Positions 15,868-23,755 of a stretch of 26,605 bases of DNA are shown here, one piece after another. The notes under the pieces were generated by a model. The model saw only the letters and a list, made by a program, of their open reading frames with translations, did no database searches and was not told the DNA's origin. The translations under genes were made by a program, and so were the position numbers. Source of the stretch: Bacillota bacterium (GTDB lineage Bacteria; Bacillota; Clostridia; Lachnospirales; Lachnospiraceae); assembly GCA_017861355.1 (NCBI GenBank), contig JAGFXQ010000006.1, positions 1 through 26,605 of the forward strand. The letters run 5' to 3'. How positions within the stretch are numbered: the stretch's first letter is position 1; every line of letters begins with the position of its first letter.

Positions 15868-16996
15868 GACACCGGAAGCAGATATATCGGTAACACCGGT
15901 AGCCACCGAAGTACCATCACCGACCGCGGTTCCGATTGACTATAAGACGGCTACGATTAAAGATGTGTGGGGAGATTCTTTCTATGTAGGGGCAGTTCTG
16001 AATGGAGCCGGAGTCGCCAACGAAGCATTTCAGGAACTGGTAAAGACGAATTTCAACAGCTTCACGATGGAAAATGAGATGAAACCCGATTCTTTACTGG
16101 ACTACAATACAAATATCTCAGATCCTCAAAAGTATAATGAAAATCCTGCCATCAGCTTTGCCAGAGCAGATGCAGGATTACAGTTTGCGAAGGAGAACGG
16201 GCTGAAGATGAGAGGTCATACTCTGGTATGGCATAGTCAGACACCAAGATGGTTCTTTACAGAGGGATATTCTTTTGAAGCGGATGCACCCTTTGTGTCC
16301 AGAGAAATGATGTTAAAACGAATGGAAAATTATATTCGCCAGGTGATGGAGTACGTTCAGACAAACTACCCGGATGTCATTTATGCATGGGATGTAGTGA
16401 ACGAAGCGATCAATCCCGGGGATAAACAACCGGATGGTCTTCGTACGGAGAGTATGTGGTATCAAGTGATAGGCGAAGATTATATCGAGAAGGCCTTTGA
16501 GTATGCAAGAAAATATGCAGCTCCCGGAACGAAATTGTTCTATAATGATTACAATACAGAAGAATCAGCGAAGGTAGTTCAAATCAGTAAGCTTGCGAAA
16601 AAACTGATTGCCCAAGGTACGATCGATGGTATTGGCATGCAGACGCACATTAAGATGGACTCCCCTTCCCTGACAATGATCGATGAATCAGTCAGAACCT
16701 ATGCGAAGCTTGGACTGGAGCTTCAGGTCACGGAACTGGATGTGGATAACAATGTAAATACGGAGGAAGAGCTTCAAGCACAAGCCACCAGATACAAGAG
16801 ACTATTCCTATATTTTAAGAAGTGGAAAGAGGCTGGAATCAAGCTGACCAGTGTAACTTTCTGGGGAACCACAGACGACAGGTCCTGGCTAAACAAGCCG
16901 AATCTTCCCAGCTACCCTTTGTTATTTGATAAAGATCTTCAAAAGAAGCCTTCCTATTATGGAGTGCTTCAAGACCCGGAGATTAAACTGTATTAA
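15752..16996 (+). CDS. Lipoprotein endo-1,4-beta-xylanase, GH10
   Basis: GH10 enzymes cut the beta-1,4-xylan backbone with retention of configuration. From ATG 15752 the 414-aa product has a lipoprotein signal: KR-rich start, hydrophobic core and lipobox VITGC with Cys24, so the enzyme should be tethered to the outer face of the membrane. A Pro, Thr and Glu-rich linker follows, then one GH10 barrel. Visible motifs are RGHTLVWHSQTP, WDVVNEA with acid/base Glu218, GIGMQTHIK, and VTELD with nucleophile Glu328. No carbohydrate-binding module is seen. AAGGAGA 8 bases upstream supports this start; the in-frame GTG at 15701 would place 17 extra residues before the signal peptide. It stands alone with its own promoter and terminator. 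Confidence 0.94.
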   Translation: MYLRRKTILITSMLLCTVLVITGCGANTSRETVDPLPTETPEADISVTPVATEVPSPTAVPIDYKTATIKDVWGDSFYVGAVLNGAGVANEAFQELVKTNFNSFTMENEMKPDSLLDYNTNISDPQKYNENPAISFARADAGLQFAKENGLKMRGHTLVWHSQTPRWFFTEGYSFEADAPFVSREMMLKRMENYIRQVMEYVQTNYPDVIYAWDVVNEAINPGDKQPDGLRTESMWYQVIGEDYIEKAFEYARKYAAPGTKLFYNDYNTEESAKVVQISKLAKKLIAQGTIDGIGMQTHIKMDSPSLTMIDESVRTYAKLGLELQVTELDVDNNVNTEEELQAQATRYKRLFLYFKKWKEAGIKLTSVTFWGTTDDRSWLNKPNLPSYPLLFDKDLQKKPSYYGVLQDPEIKLY

Positions 16997-17029
16997 GTGT
17001 ACGATGTATAGAAAATTTACTGAACGTAG

Positions 17030-17110
17030 AAGACTGTTTCAAAATAACTATAATTGCGCAATTTTACTCCGTGCCAATGTAGTTTTTGAGGCAGTCTTTC
17101 GATTTTCTTA
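17030..17110 (+). terminator. Terminator-like long hairpin after the xylanase gene
   Basis: AGACTG (17031-17036) pairs with CAGTCT (17092-17097). TT pairs with GG as wobble, then TCAAA with TTTGA and AACTA with TAGTT, about 18 bp with a small bulge. The tail is TTTCGATTTTCTT. The loop contains the 12-bp palindrome AATTGCGCAATT (17052-17063), which is unusual for a terminator and may be a separate site. Confidence 0.65.
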
Positions 17111-17123
17111 AGGTTTTCTTTTT

Positions 17124-17152
17124 TTGTTTTTCTACTGGAAATAGGGTATACT
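17124..17152 (+). promoter_or_regulatory. Promoter of the GT4 glycosyltransferase gene
   Basis: TTGTTT (17124-17129), exactly 17 bp, then TATACT (17147-17152). Transcription should begin near 17159, leaving a leader of about 108 bases in which I see no clear structure. Confidence 0.65.
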
Positions 17153-17266
17153 ATTATTTGTAGTGTAACTTGATTTACGATTATTTACTTTACATTTCAT
17201 ATCAAATAATTTATTATGGAATGGGCTGTAAGGATTTATCATTTGAGGGAAAGGTAGGGAAATATT

Positions 17267-18487
17267 ATGAATATAGGCCTGTTTTCAGAGACCTATTATC
17301 CTGAGATTAATGGGGTTGCAACCTCTGTATATATGTTGAAGAATGAGCTGGAGAAGCGGGGACATAATGTGTATGTGTTCACCACTACGACACCGGGAGC
17401 ACCGGAGCATGAGCACAATGTTTTTCGTGTGCCCAGTATTCCCTTCATCTTTATCACAGAACGGCGGGTTGGTTTATTCTATCAGCCGAAGCTTGCGCAT
17501 ATTATCAAAAAGTTGAATCTGGATATCATCCATACCCATACCGAGTTTTCGCTTGGTATCTTCGGAAGAATTATGGCAAGAGAGTTAGGGCTACCGGTGG
17601 TTCACACTTATCATACAATTTATGAAGACTATACTCACTATTTAACTCATTTCTCAGCATTGGATCGTAGGGCAAAAGCATTTGCCAGAACCTATACCAA
17701 AGTATGCTGTAATACGGTTGAGCAAGTAGTGGTTCCGACGGAGAAGACCCGGAAGCTGCTGATGAACTACAGTGTTCATAAGGATATATCCGTAGTACCA
17801 ACCGGAATTGACTTAAGTAAATTTGATCGCAGTAAGTATTCAAAGGATGAGATAAAGCAACTGAAGGAAAGCTATCAGATCACTCCGGAAGATAAAATTA
17901 TGCTTTACATTGGCAGAGTCTCACAGGAGAAAAACATTGAAGAAATCATTGCTGCCATGCCGGAATATATGGCAAGTCGTAAAGAGGTCAAGTTTGTGAT
18001 TGTTGGAAGTGGACCGGCTTTAGCGAACCTACAGGCGATGGTAACGGAGCTGGGGCTGACAGATCGTTTTATATTTACCGGATCAAGACCCTGGGACACG
18101 ATCGGTTCCTATTATCAGCTGGGTGATGTGTTCGTCAGTGCTTCCCGGAGCGAGACACAGGGACTCACTTATATCGAAGCGATGGCATCTGGATTGCCGG
18201 TTGTCGCAAGAGAAGACAAGTGCCTGGAGGATATACTGGAGCAGGGTGTAAACGGATATAGCTTCACGGATGCAAGTGGTCTCTATTACGGACTGGATCA
18301 AATACTGTATGAAGATAAGACGACGGAGTATAGTAAGAACGCGATCAAAAAGGTCGAAAAGTATTCACTTTCGGAATTTGCTTCTCAGATTGAGCACGTA
18401 TACGAGCAGGTAATGTCCAGAGACAGGGTATTTTGCAAACGTCCGTCCTATGACACGAAGAGGATTAAGAGTTTTGGTATAAAATGA
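17267..18487 (+). CDS. GT4 glycosyltransferase, probable diacylglycerol glucosyltransferase type
   Basis: This is a 406-aa retaining GT-B glycosyltransferase of family GT4. The N-terminal domain starts MNIGLFSETYYPEINGVATS and includes the HTHTEFSLG segment, both typical of enzymes that add glucose to diacylglycerol at the inner membrane face. The C-terminal nucleotide-sugar domain has YIGRVSQEKNIEE and ETQGLTYIEAMASGLP, with the E-x7-E motif. No membrane helix is seen, so attachment would be peripheral. A glycolipid product, possibly the anchor of lipoteichoic acid, is inferred from family resemblance; a capsule or other glycan transferase is possible. AGGTAGGG lies before ATG 17267. The gene is monocistronic by its promoter and terminator. 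Confidence 0.85.
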   Translation: MNIGLFSETYYPEINGVATSVYMLKNELEKRGHNVYVFTTTTPGAPEHEHNVFRVPSIPFIFITERRVGLFYQPKLAHIIKKLNLDIIHTHTEFSLGIFGRIMARELGLPVVHTYHTIYEDYTHYLTHFSALDRRAKAFARTYTKVCCNTVEQVVVPTEKTRKLLMNYSVHKDISVVPTGIDLSKFDRSKYSKDEIKQLKESYQITPEDKIMLYIGRVSQEKNIEEIIAAMPEYMASRKEVKFVIVGSGPALANLQAMVTELGLTDRFIFTGSRPWDTIGSYYQLGDVFVSASRSETQGLTYIEAMASGLPVVAREDKCLEDILEQGVNGYSFTDASGLYYGLDQILYEDKTTEYSKNAIKKVEKYSLSEFASQIEHVYEQVMSRDRVFCKRPSYDTKRIKSFGIK

Positions 18488-18516
18488 GTCAGGACACAGA
18501 AAATGACTCTTTTTAT
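18485..18516 (+). terminator. Terminator overlapping the glycosyltransferase stop codon
   Basis: GAGTCA (18486-18491) pairs with TGACTC (18504-18509), followed by TTTTTAT. The left arm overlaps the TGA stop codon, so ribosomes finishing the gene could affect folding. The stem is short, only 6 bp. Confidence 0.65.
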
Positions 18517-18553
18517 ACCAATATTTACAATGTAAGAAAATATTAATCAATTC

Positions 18554-18575
18554 GACAAGGTTTTGACAAGGTTTT
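18554..18575 (+). repeat. Perfect 11-bp tandem repeat overlapping a -35 box
   Basis: GACAAGGTTTT occurs twice in tandem (18554-18564, 18565-18575). The boundary creates the TTGACA of the next promoter, so the repeat could be a regulator site covering the -35 region or a duplication that created a promoter. Confidence 0.65.
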
Positions 18576-18591
18576 TGTGTTATGATAGCAT
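18563..18591 (+). promoter_or_regulatory. Promoter of the Ig-like secreted protein gene
   Basis: Consensus TTGACA (18563-18568), a 17-bp spacer and TAGCAT (18586-18591), with TG at 18583-18584 as an extended -10. The -10 is weak but the -35 and TG dinucleotide compensate. The leader contains AGGTGAGACCT, a short hairpin, near 18620. Confidence 0.6.
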
Positions 18592-18663
18592 GTATAGTAG
18601 TGTGTTATTTCTTAACTCAGGTGAGACCTAGGAATGAAATTATACGAATAGGAGGAAGGAAGA

Positions 18664-21219
18664 ATGAAGAAGATACTTAATACAAAATTGATTATGATGC
18701 TGGTCTTTATGATAATTGTACCGGTGTTCTGGCATTATAATCCAAGCATTGCCAGTGCAGCGACTCCTAAATTTGCAAATAGCAAAATAGATCTCGTTGG
18801 CGAGGGAGAGGTTTATCAGATCGAGATAAATAATAAAATTGCGAAAAGCACTTATAAATGGTCTTCATCCAATAAAAGTGTTGCCAAAGTGTCCACGAAG
18901 GGATTGGTAACCACGGTCAGTGGAGGAAATACCACAATTAGATGTACCATTACATATCCTACGAAGAAAACCAAGACAATTACCTGCAAGGTGTATGTTA
19001 CCATTCCCGCAGATGAGATTCGTATCTCGAATGCAGTGGAGGTGAAAGGTGCACATAGGTTAGCACTTGGCTCTACTATGAACTTTGATGTACAAATGGT
19101 TCCCGTAAGCTCTACCTATAAGACCTTCTGGTCAGTTAGTGACGGAGATCCGGAGTGCATCAGTATCGATGACCCGGCTGAAGGTATTATTACGGCGAAG
19201 AAAGCCGGATATGTAGTTTTGAAAGCAACCGCGGCCAAAAGTGCAACTGCTTTAGCGGCAAAGGACAGTATTGTAAATGATGCAGTTATCATTGAAGTTA
19301 TTGGCCCGAAGGCTACAGTAGCAAGTGCAGAGATCGTCAGCACAACAGAGCTTAAGGTAGTATTTGACAGTGCTGTAAATCCTACCACGGTAATTGATAC
19401 CGGAAGTAAGCTTTCTTCCAATATTGAGATCACTCAGAGAAAGAATACAAAGGGCGTACTTGCTGCAGACCCGGGAGCATTGAAAGCAGTCTTATCCTCG
19501 GATAATAAGACCCTTACCATTACTTCTGCCGGCTCCTTTGATGGCGAATATGGTATTCACTTCACCAACAAGTTACTGACCACAACAGGTGTTGCAATAG
19601 AGGACTATTACAAGACATTATCCTTTATTGATACCTATGCTCCAGCATATGTTGATACAACTCTGGATGACACCGGAATGATTGCAAACATCAACTTCTC
19701 CGAGCCGATGGATTTCACAACACTTAGTGTATCCAATGCAATGGCGTATGGAAGTACATCCAATGTATCCAACAATACCCTGAGCATTCTGAACAACAGA
19801 CTGAATTATATTGCTAGTACGGATAAGAAATCCTTAACCATCAATTTATCAACGATATCTTCAACAGATTATGGCAAGAACTTCTCTGTTATTTTAGCCG
19901 GGTTAAAGGATAAGGCAGGTAATTCACCAGCAAACTATACGATGACGATATTCCTTCGTACGGATAATTCACCGAAGCCTCAAGCAGTTCCGATACAGAT
20001 TATTCGTACCGGTTACAATACCCTTACAACGATCTTTGACCGATCTGTCAGCTTCGGCGGTTACATTCAGGTTAAGGGTGGAAGTATGATCATAGGTATG
20101 GTCGATACTGCGAATCCTAGAAAGGTTAATTATACCCTTCCTGATACGGAAGCAGCACTTACCGGATATATACCAATTAAGGTATTGCTATGGAATTCGT
20201 TTAATGTTATACCCACGGATACAACGGCACAGAGCGGCAGAGAATTAACCATAGACTTTACCGTTGATAAGACGAATCCGGTTCTGCTTTCCTATGATTA
20301 CGATGCGGCAGCTACCACTCTTACCTTAAACTTCAACAAGGAAGTGGCTTTGACTGCTCCTACAGGAGTATTCACCACCAGACTGACTACGGTGACAGAT
20401 GAGATCATATCGGGTACCATGATTAACTATACCAGTATTCCGAATGATGCGGATAAGAAGGTAATTAAGCTTAAGATCAGTAATATGACAGTCCTTGGTA
20501 ATTACACCTTTACACTGAACTATGGATTAGTCAACGACAGTTACAAGAATCCAAGCTTAACAAGGGATATTCAGATTAATAATACATCCGGTTCTTCCAC
20601 AGAGCTGCCCGGACCTTACTCCATCGTTCAATCTTCCTCGAATTTGAATCAGATCAGCCTTGAGTTTGCGAATCGATTAGATGTAGCTACTGCTCAAAAT
20701 GTAGGCAATTATTCAATTCCCGGAGTAACAATTGTATCAGCACAGGTTACTAAGAACACCTCCAACAATGGAGCTACGGTGCTTCTTACCGTACAGGAAG
20801 GATCCATCAATGTAACCATTGAACGACCGGTAAATGTCAAGGGAGTGGTTGGCTATAACAATAGCTATACTGCAATCATTGCATTCCAGAAGATGGTTCT
20901 GTTAAAGGATAACCTGAAGCCGACATTGTCAGGAACCAATCCGGTAACATTTGATAGTACAGCAAGAAATGTGATCCGATTGAATTTCTCGGAGCAGGTG
21001 ACCGGAACCTTAACAGTTAAGGTAACTTCCGTAGCAAATCAATATTTGGTCTATAGTAATACCGTTAACGTGACCGGATCTACTGCATTGATTAGCTTGG
21101 CAGGCGTACCGACCAATGGCGAGAACTTGAAGATCGAAGTGGTGTATAACGGAGTGACGGACGCCAGTGGCAATGTTGCAACCATGCCCCCTATGATGTT
21201 CACAGTTGCAGCTTACTAA
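18664..21219 (+). CDS. Large secreted protein with bacterial Ig-like repeats
   Basis: The 851-aa product has a signal peptide (about residues 1-33, ending SIASAA). A BIG_2-like domain follows (about 36-120), with KWSSSNKSVAKVSTKGLVT, the usual WSSSN..VA.V...G pattern. Several beta-rich units after it resemble SbsA/Big_5 Ig-like domains: VFDSAVNPTT, INFSEPMDF, LNFNKEVAL, LEFANRLDV and LNFSEQVTG mark the same strand in five of them. It is rich in Thr, Ser and Asn, and no Cys is seen after the first domain. No SLH domain, LPxTG motif or C-terminal helix is seen, so wall attachment, if any, is by other means. A surface-layer or adhesion role is plausible, not shown. The start has AGGAGG upstream. 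Confidence 0.82.
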   Translation: MKKILNTKLIMMLVFMIIVPVFWHYNPSIASAATPKFANSKIDLVGEGEVYQIEINNKIAKSTYKWSSSNKSVAKVSTKGLVTTVSGGNTTIRCTITYPTKKTKTITCKVYVTIPADEIRISNAVEVKGAHRLALGSTMNFDVQMVPVSSTYKTFWSVSDGDPECISIDDPAEGIITAKKAGYVVLKATAAKSATALAAKDSIVNDAVIIEVIGPKATVASAEIVSTTELKVVFDSAVNPTTVIDTGSKLSSNIEITQRKNTKGVLAADPGALKAVLSSDNKTLTITSAGSFDGEYGIHFTNKLLTTTGVAIEDYYKTLSFIDTYAPAYVDTTLDDTGMIANINFSEPMDFTTLSVSNAMAYGSTSNVSNNTLSILNNRLNYIASTDKKSLTINLSTISSTDYGKNFSVILAGLKDKAGNSPANYTMTIFLRTDNSPKPQAVPIQIIRTGYNTLTTIFDRSVSFGGYIQVKGGSMIIGMVDTANPRKVNYTLPDTEAALTGYIPIKVLLWNSFNVIPTDTTAQSGRELTIDFTVDKTNPVLLSYDYDAAATTLTLNFNKEVALTAPTGVFTTRLTTVTDEIISGTMINYTSIPNDADKKVIKLKISNMTVLGNYTFTLNYGLVNDSYKNPSLTRDIQINNTSGSSTELPGPYSIVQSSSNLNQISLEFANRLDVATAQNVGNYSIPGVTIVSAQVTKNTSNNGATVLLTVQEGSINVTIERPVNVKGVVGYNNSYTAIIAFQKMVLLKDNLKPTLSGTNPVTFDSTARNVIRLNFSEQVTGTLTVKVTSVANQYLVYSNTVNVTGSTALISLAGVPTNGENLKIEVVYNGVTDASGNVATMPPMMFTVAAY

Positions 21220-21320
21220 ATCATAACAGTGAAGTCATCTTTAGAATATTGCTTCGTTCATTCGCGACAGATTAGGATATATCTTTGGATAACTTGATTG
21301 ATTGCTTCGGTAGGATCTGC

Positions 21321-21349
21321 TTGACTGAAAATACAAAATCAGATATGAT
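21321..21349 (+). promoter_or_regulatory. Promoter upstream of the hemerythrin leader
   Basis: TTGACT (21321-21326), exactly 17 bp, then TATGAT (21344-21349). Transcription should start near 21356, which is before the terminator hairpin at 21375-21416 and 149 bases before the hemerythrin ATG. No other convincing promoter lies between the hairpin and the gene. Confidence 0.65.
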
Positions 21350-21374
21350 ATTGATATAACTTTATTGCAGAGAG

Positions 21375-21416
21375 AAAGTGCTCTCAAAACCCAACAGGAT
21401 TTTGAGAGCGCTTTTT
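21375..21416 (+). terminator. Strong intrinsic terminator, possibly an attenuator
   Basis: A 15-bp stem with one G-T pair (21375-21389 with 21400-21414), a 10-base loop and a TTTTT run. It can end the upstream Ig-like gene, but a good promoter at 21321 reads into it before the hemerythrin gene, so it may also regulate that gene or end a short RNA of about 60 bases. Confidence 0.88.
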
Positions 21417-21504
21417 AAATACTTGATTAAAAATGTCTATCATTTATCTGGATCAGAGCAGTAAAGACTTTACGGGGTATATTACAAAGGAGGTAATTGG
21501 GATT

Positions 21505-21891
21505 ATGTACGTATTTAAAGACGAATTTCGGACTGGAATTGAGAGCATTGACGTGGAACATCAGAAGTTATTTGAGATCGCAGACAAAGCATATGAGACC
21601 TTGATGGATGAATTTATTCCGGATAAGTACGACTATATCGTAGAAATTCTGAGTGAATTGGCAGAATATGCTGCTACACATTTTGAACATGAGGAAGCTT
21701 ATATGATGAGCATTCAATATAAGAAGCTTTTCTCACATAAGACAGAGCATGCAGATTTTATTGAGAAGATCTCAGGGTATGATCTGAGCGAAGTAGATGA
21801 GAAGCAAAAGGATGTTATTCTTGAACTTTTAGACTTTCTAAATGACTGGCTCATTCATCATATTCTTGAAAATGATAAATTAATCGGTTGA
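21505..21891 (+). CDS. Bacteriohemerythrin
   Basis: This is a 128-aa four-helix-bundle protein with a carboxylate-bridged di-iron site that binds oxygen, used in anaerobes for oxygen sensing, scavenging or delivery. Every expected ligand is visible with correct spacing: H19 (DVEHQK), H59 and E63 (HFEHEE), H78 and H82 (HKTEH), H119 and D124 (HHILEND). The ATG at 21505 follows AAAGGAGGT (21486-21493) by 11 bases and yields the usual family length. An in-frame ATG at 21433 has no ribosome binding site and directly follows a terminator T-run, so I reject it. The protein stands alone without a fused signalling domain, and a hydrogenase-like iron-sulfur gene lies convergent downstream. Confidence 0.93.
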   Translation: MYVFKDEFRTGIESIDVEHQKLFEIADKAYETLMDEFIPDKYDYIVEILSELAEYAATHFEHEEAYMMSIQYKKLFSHKTEHADFIEKISGYDLSEVDEKQKDVILELLDFLNDWLIHHILENDKLIG

Positions 21892-21947
21892 GAATCGACT
21901 TATATTTAATTATTCTTTGTTTTTTAGGTGAGAAAATAAAGTTGGTT

Positions 21948-22155
21948 GGACTTTCGTTCAATTACATATATGAAAGAAGAACGGACAACATGCTTCCCAT
22001 AATGCACTGTTTGCCGAACTGCTTGCTGCTTTGTATGACAATGACGAACATTTATGTACGATCATGGCATACAAAGTAGTGAGTTGTCCGGCAACCTGTG
22101 TGTGAGGGAAGTGTGTTGTCCGTTCTTCTTTTAATTAACCATGATACGAAAGTCC
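21948..22155 (+). repeat. 208-bp nearly self-complementary element (long hairpin)
   Basis: The two ends are 10-bp inverted repeats (GGACTTTCGT 21948-21957, ACGAAAGTCC 22146-22155). Inside, a 25-base arm (21974-21998) pairs fully with 22106-22130, using two G-U pairs. Further in, TTGCCG (22011-22016) pairs with CGGCAA (22089-22094), and CTTTGTATG (22029-22037) with CATACAAAG (22068-22076), leaving a 30-base apex. The wobble pairs are G-U when read on the plus strand and would be A-C mismatches on the other, so the folded form is the rightward RNA. It fills the 282-base gap between the convergent hemerythrin and hydrogenase-like genes. It could be a MITE, a structured RNA, or an oversized terminator (TTTTAATT follows the inner right arm). 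Confidence 0.8.
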
Positions 22156-22173
22156 ATGTTACAGCTTTGATTT

Positions 22174-23418
22174 TTATTCGAAGGTTCGGGTGAAGATATC
22201 ACTCTTCTCCAATAGGCTTTCCACTGTATCTAATCCAAGCCGGTGTAGCAGCTCGATAACATAAGGGTTATCGATCGGAGTCGGGTAAGGCGCCGCATTT
22301 CCATATTCCTCAACATGTTCTCTTCCAATCTCATGGGGAATTAGGACTCTCGGACCACCGACACAGCCACCGACACAACCCATTCCTTCGAAGAAGTTTG
22401 CCGTGGTATTGCCGGAGCGAAGGTCGTTCATCATCGCCTTACAAGCAGGAACGCCATCTGCCTGCTGAGTATGGATCGTAATCTTACGCTTGGGATTAAG
22501 ACGTTCTACGGTAGCACTGACTGCCTCACTGACGCCTCCGGTATGTGCATAGATTCTACCTGCGCGGGAGGAATGATCTTTATCGCTTTCCTCCATCTTT
22601 GCAGGATCAATCTCCATCACATTGAAAATATCCTGTACCTCCTGAAAGGTAAGTACAAAGTCAACCGCTCCTGCGACATCCTTTTCTCTGGCTTCTGCCT
22701 TCTTCGCAAGACAGGGGCCGATAAAAATGGTCAGAGCATCCGGATGCATCACTTTTACTGCACGACCACTTGCGATCATTGGAGATACAGCCGGTGGAAC
22801 ATGGGGCATCAGCTCCTGATAGATCTTTCGTATCATTGCAATCCACATGGGGCAACAGCAACTGGTTAACTGATAGTCACCTTCATTCTGAATGTTCTTA
22901 TCAAATTCCAACGCTTCCTTTAAAGTAAGAATATCAGCAAAAAGAGCAACTTCAATCATTCCGTCAAAACCTACCGCCTTTAGAGCACTTCGTAGCTTGC
23001 CGGGAGTTACTTCGCTTGTAAACTGACCTAAGAATGCCGGAGCAACCAAAGCATAGACTAACCCTTTATGTGCTCGGATTGCCTGTAGCGCAGGGACGAC
23101 ATCCTTACTGCTGGTCAGGTTCTTGGCACGGCATTCCTGAATACAGATAGAACAGCCCGCACAAAGCTCCTCATCAATTACGATTTCTCCCGACTCACCC
23201 GGATGGATCGCATGGAATGGACAGACCTGGGCACAGATATGGTCACCGTCTGTACATTTGCAATCTCCGGAATGCCATACAACCGGATGTTTTTCTGGGT
23301 GAAGTAGGCAATCAAGCTGGTGGGTGTCATATAGTTCAAGTTTCTCAAGAAAACTCATATCCTTTTCTTTTAGGGTTCTTACTAAAATCTCATAGTACAA
23401 CTCTTCGAATGTCTTCAT
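22174..23418 (-). CDS. [FeFe]-hydrogenase-like iron-sulfur protein
   Basis: The 414-aa product carries an N-terminal two-cluster ferredoxin domain and a hydrogenase large-subunit domain. Cys for the first cluster lie at 53, 55, 62 and 66, in an odd C-x-C-x6-C-x3-C spacing; the second is regular (86, 89, 92, 96). H-cluster loops are present: L1 TSCCCPMW (C187-C189), L2 GPCLAKKAE (C236) and L3 EGMGCVGGCVGG (C348, C352). So all four H-cluster cysteines remain, but L2 lacks the usual Met before Pro-Cys and L3 lacks the final Gly-Gln-Pro pattern. This resembles group B or sensory-type enzymes rather than the main fermentative hydrogenase (inference). ATG 23418 has AGGTGGAG just upstream, preferred to GTG 23427. 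No maturation genes are nearby. Confidence 0.82.
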   Translation of the reverse strand: MKTFEELYYEILVRTLKEKDMSFLEKLELYDTHQLDCLLHPEKHPVVWHSGDCKCTDGDHICAQVCPFHAIHPGESGEIVIDEELCAGCSICIQECRAKNLTSSKDVVPALQAIRAHKGLVYALVAPAFLGQFTSEVTPGKLRSALKAVGFDGMIEVALFADILTLKEALEFDKNIQNEGDYQLTSCCCPMWIAMIRKIYQELMPHVPPAVSPMIASGRAVKVMHPDALTIFIGPCLAKKAEAREKDVAGAVDFVLTFQEVQDIFNVMEIDPAKMEESDKDHSSRAGRIYAHTGGVSEAVSATVERLNPKRKITIHTQQADGVPACKAMMNDLRSGNTTANFFEGMGCVGGCVGGPRVLIPHEIGREHVEEYGNAAPYPTPIDNPYVIELLHRLGLDTVESLLEKSDIFTRTFE

Positions 23419-23470
23419 TTGCTCCACCTAACAATCCTTTCATCAATAAGTTGACGGACATCGTTACCTT

Positions 23471-23476
23471 ATTATA
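23471..23476 (-). promoter_or_regulatory. Candidate -10 box for the hydrogenase-like gene
   Basis: TATAAT on the minus strand, about 50 bases before the start codon. No matching -35 hexamer was found, so this is a weak call. Confidence 0.35.
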
Positions 23477-23607
23477 TCCCAAAAATTATTAATCGATTAT
23501 CTATGTATATATTATCAAATTTTCGGATTGAAATCTACCAAAATAAGGGACGAAAATATAGAATACTTAAATTGCCTTTTCCCCAAATTTTCGGTGGTAT
23601 ATTATAC

Positions 23608-23636
23608 TTTACTAGGGTTTGCATTTGATTTATAAT
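23608..23636 (+). promoter_or_regulatory. Promoter of the VanZ-like / DUF6142-like operon
   Basis: TTTACT (23608-23613), exactly 17 bp, then consensus TATAAT (23631-23636). Transcription should begin near 23643, so the in-frame TTG at 23642 cannot be the translation start. Confidence 0.72.
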
Positions 23637-23755
23637 AGTAATTGTCTGCAATGGGATTTGATATTATTGGAAAATTACTCAATCTTAGGAAAATGCATAT
23701 TTTACATTTGTTTGGTGTAATCTATTTAGAAAAATATAGAAGATGGAGAAAAGAA

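Noticed and set aside
16926..17111. 61-codon frame at the end of the xylanase gene
   Set aside because: It overlaps the xylanase 3' end and the following terminator-like hairpin, and has no ribosome binding site.
21433..21504. 24-codon N-terminal extension of the hemerythrin
   Set aside because: ATG 21433 has no ribosome binding site, while AAAGGAGGT before ATG 21505 gives the normal family length.
21888..22079. 63-codon frame overlapping the hemerythrin stop
   Set aside because: It lacks a ribosome binding site and consists largely of the left half of the 208-bp hairpin element.
22471..22869. 132-codon plus-strand frame over the hydrogenase-like gene
   Set aside because: It is antisense to clear iron-sulfur motifs and has no domain of its own.
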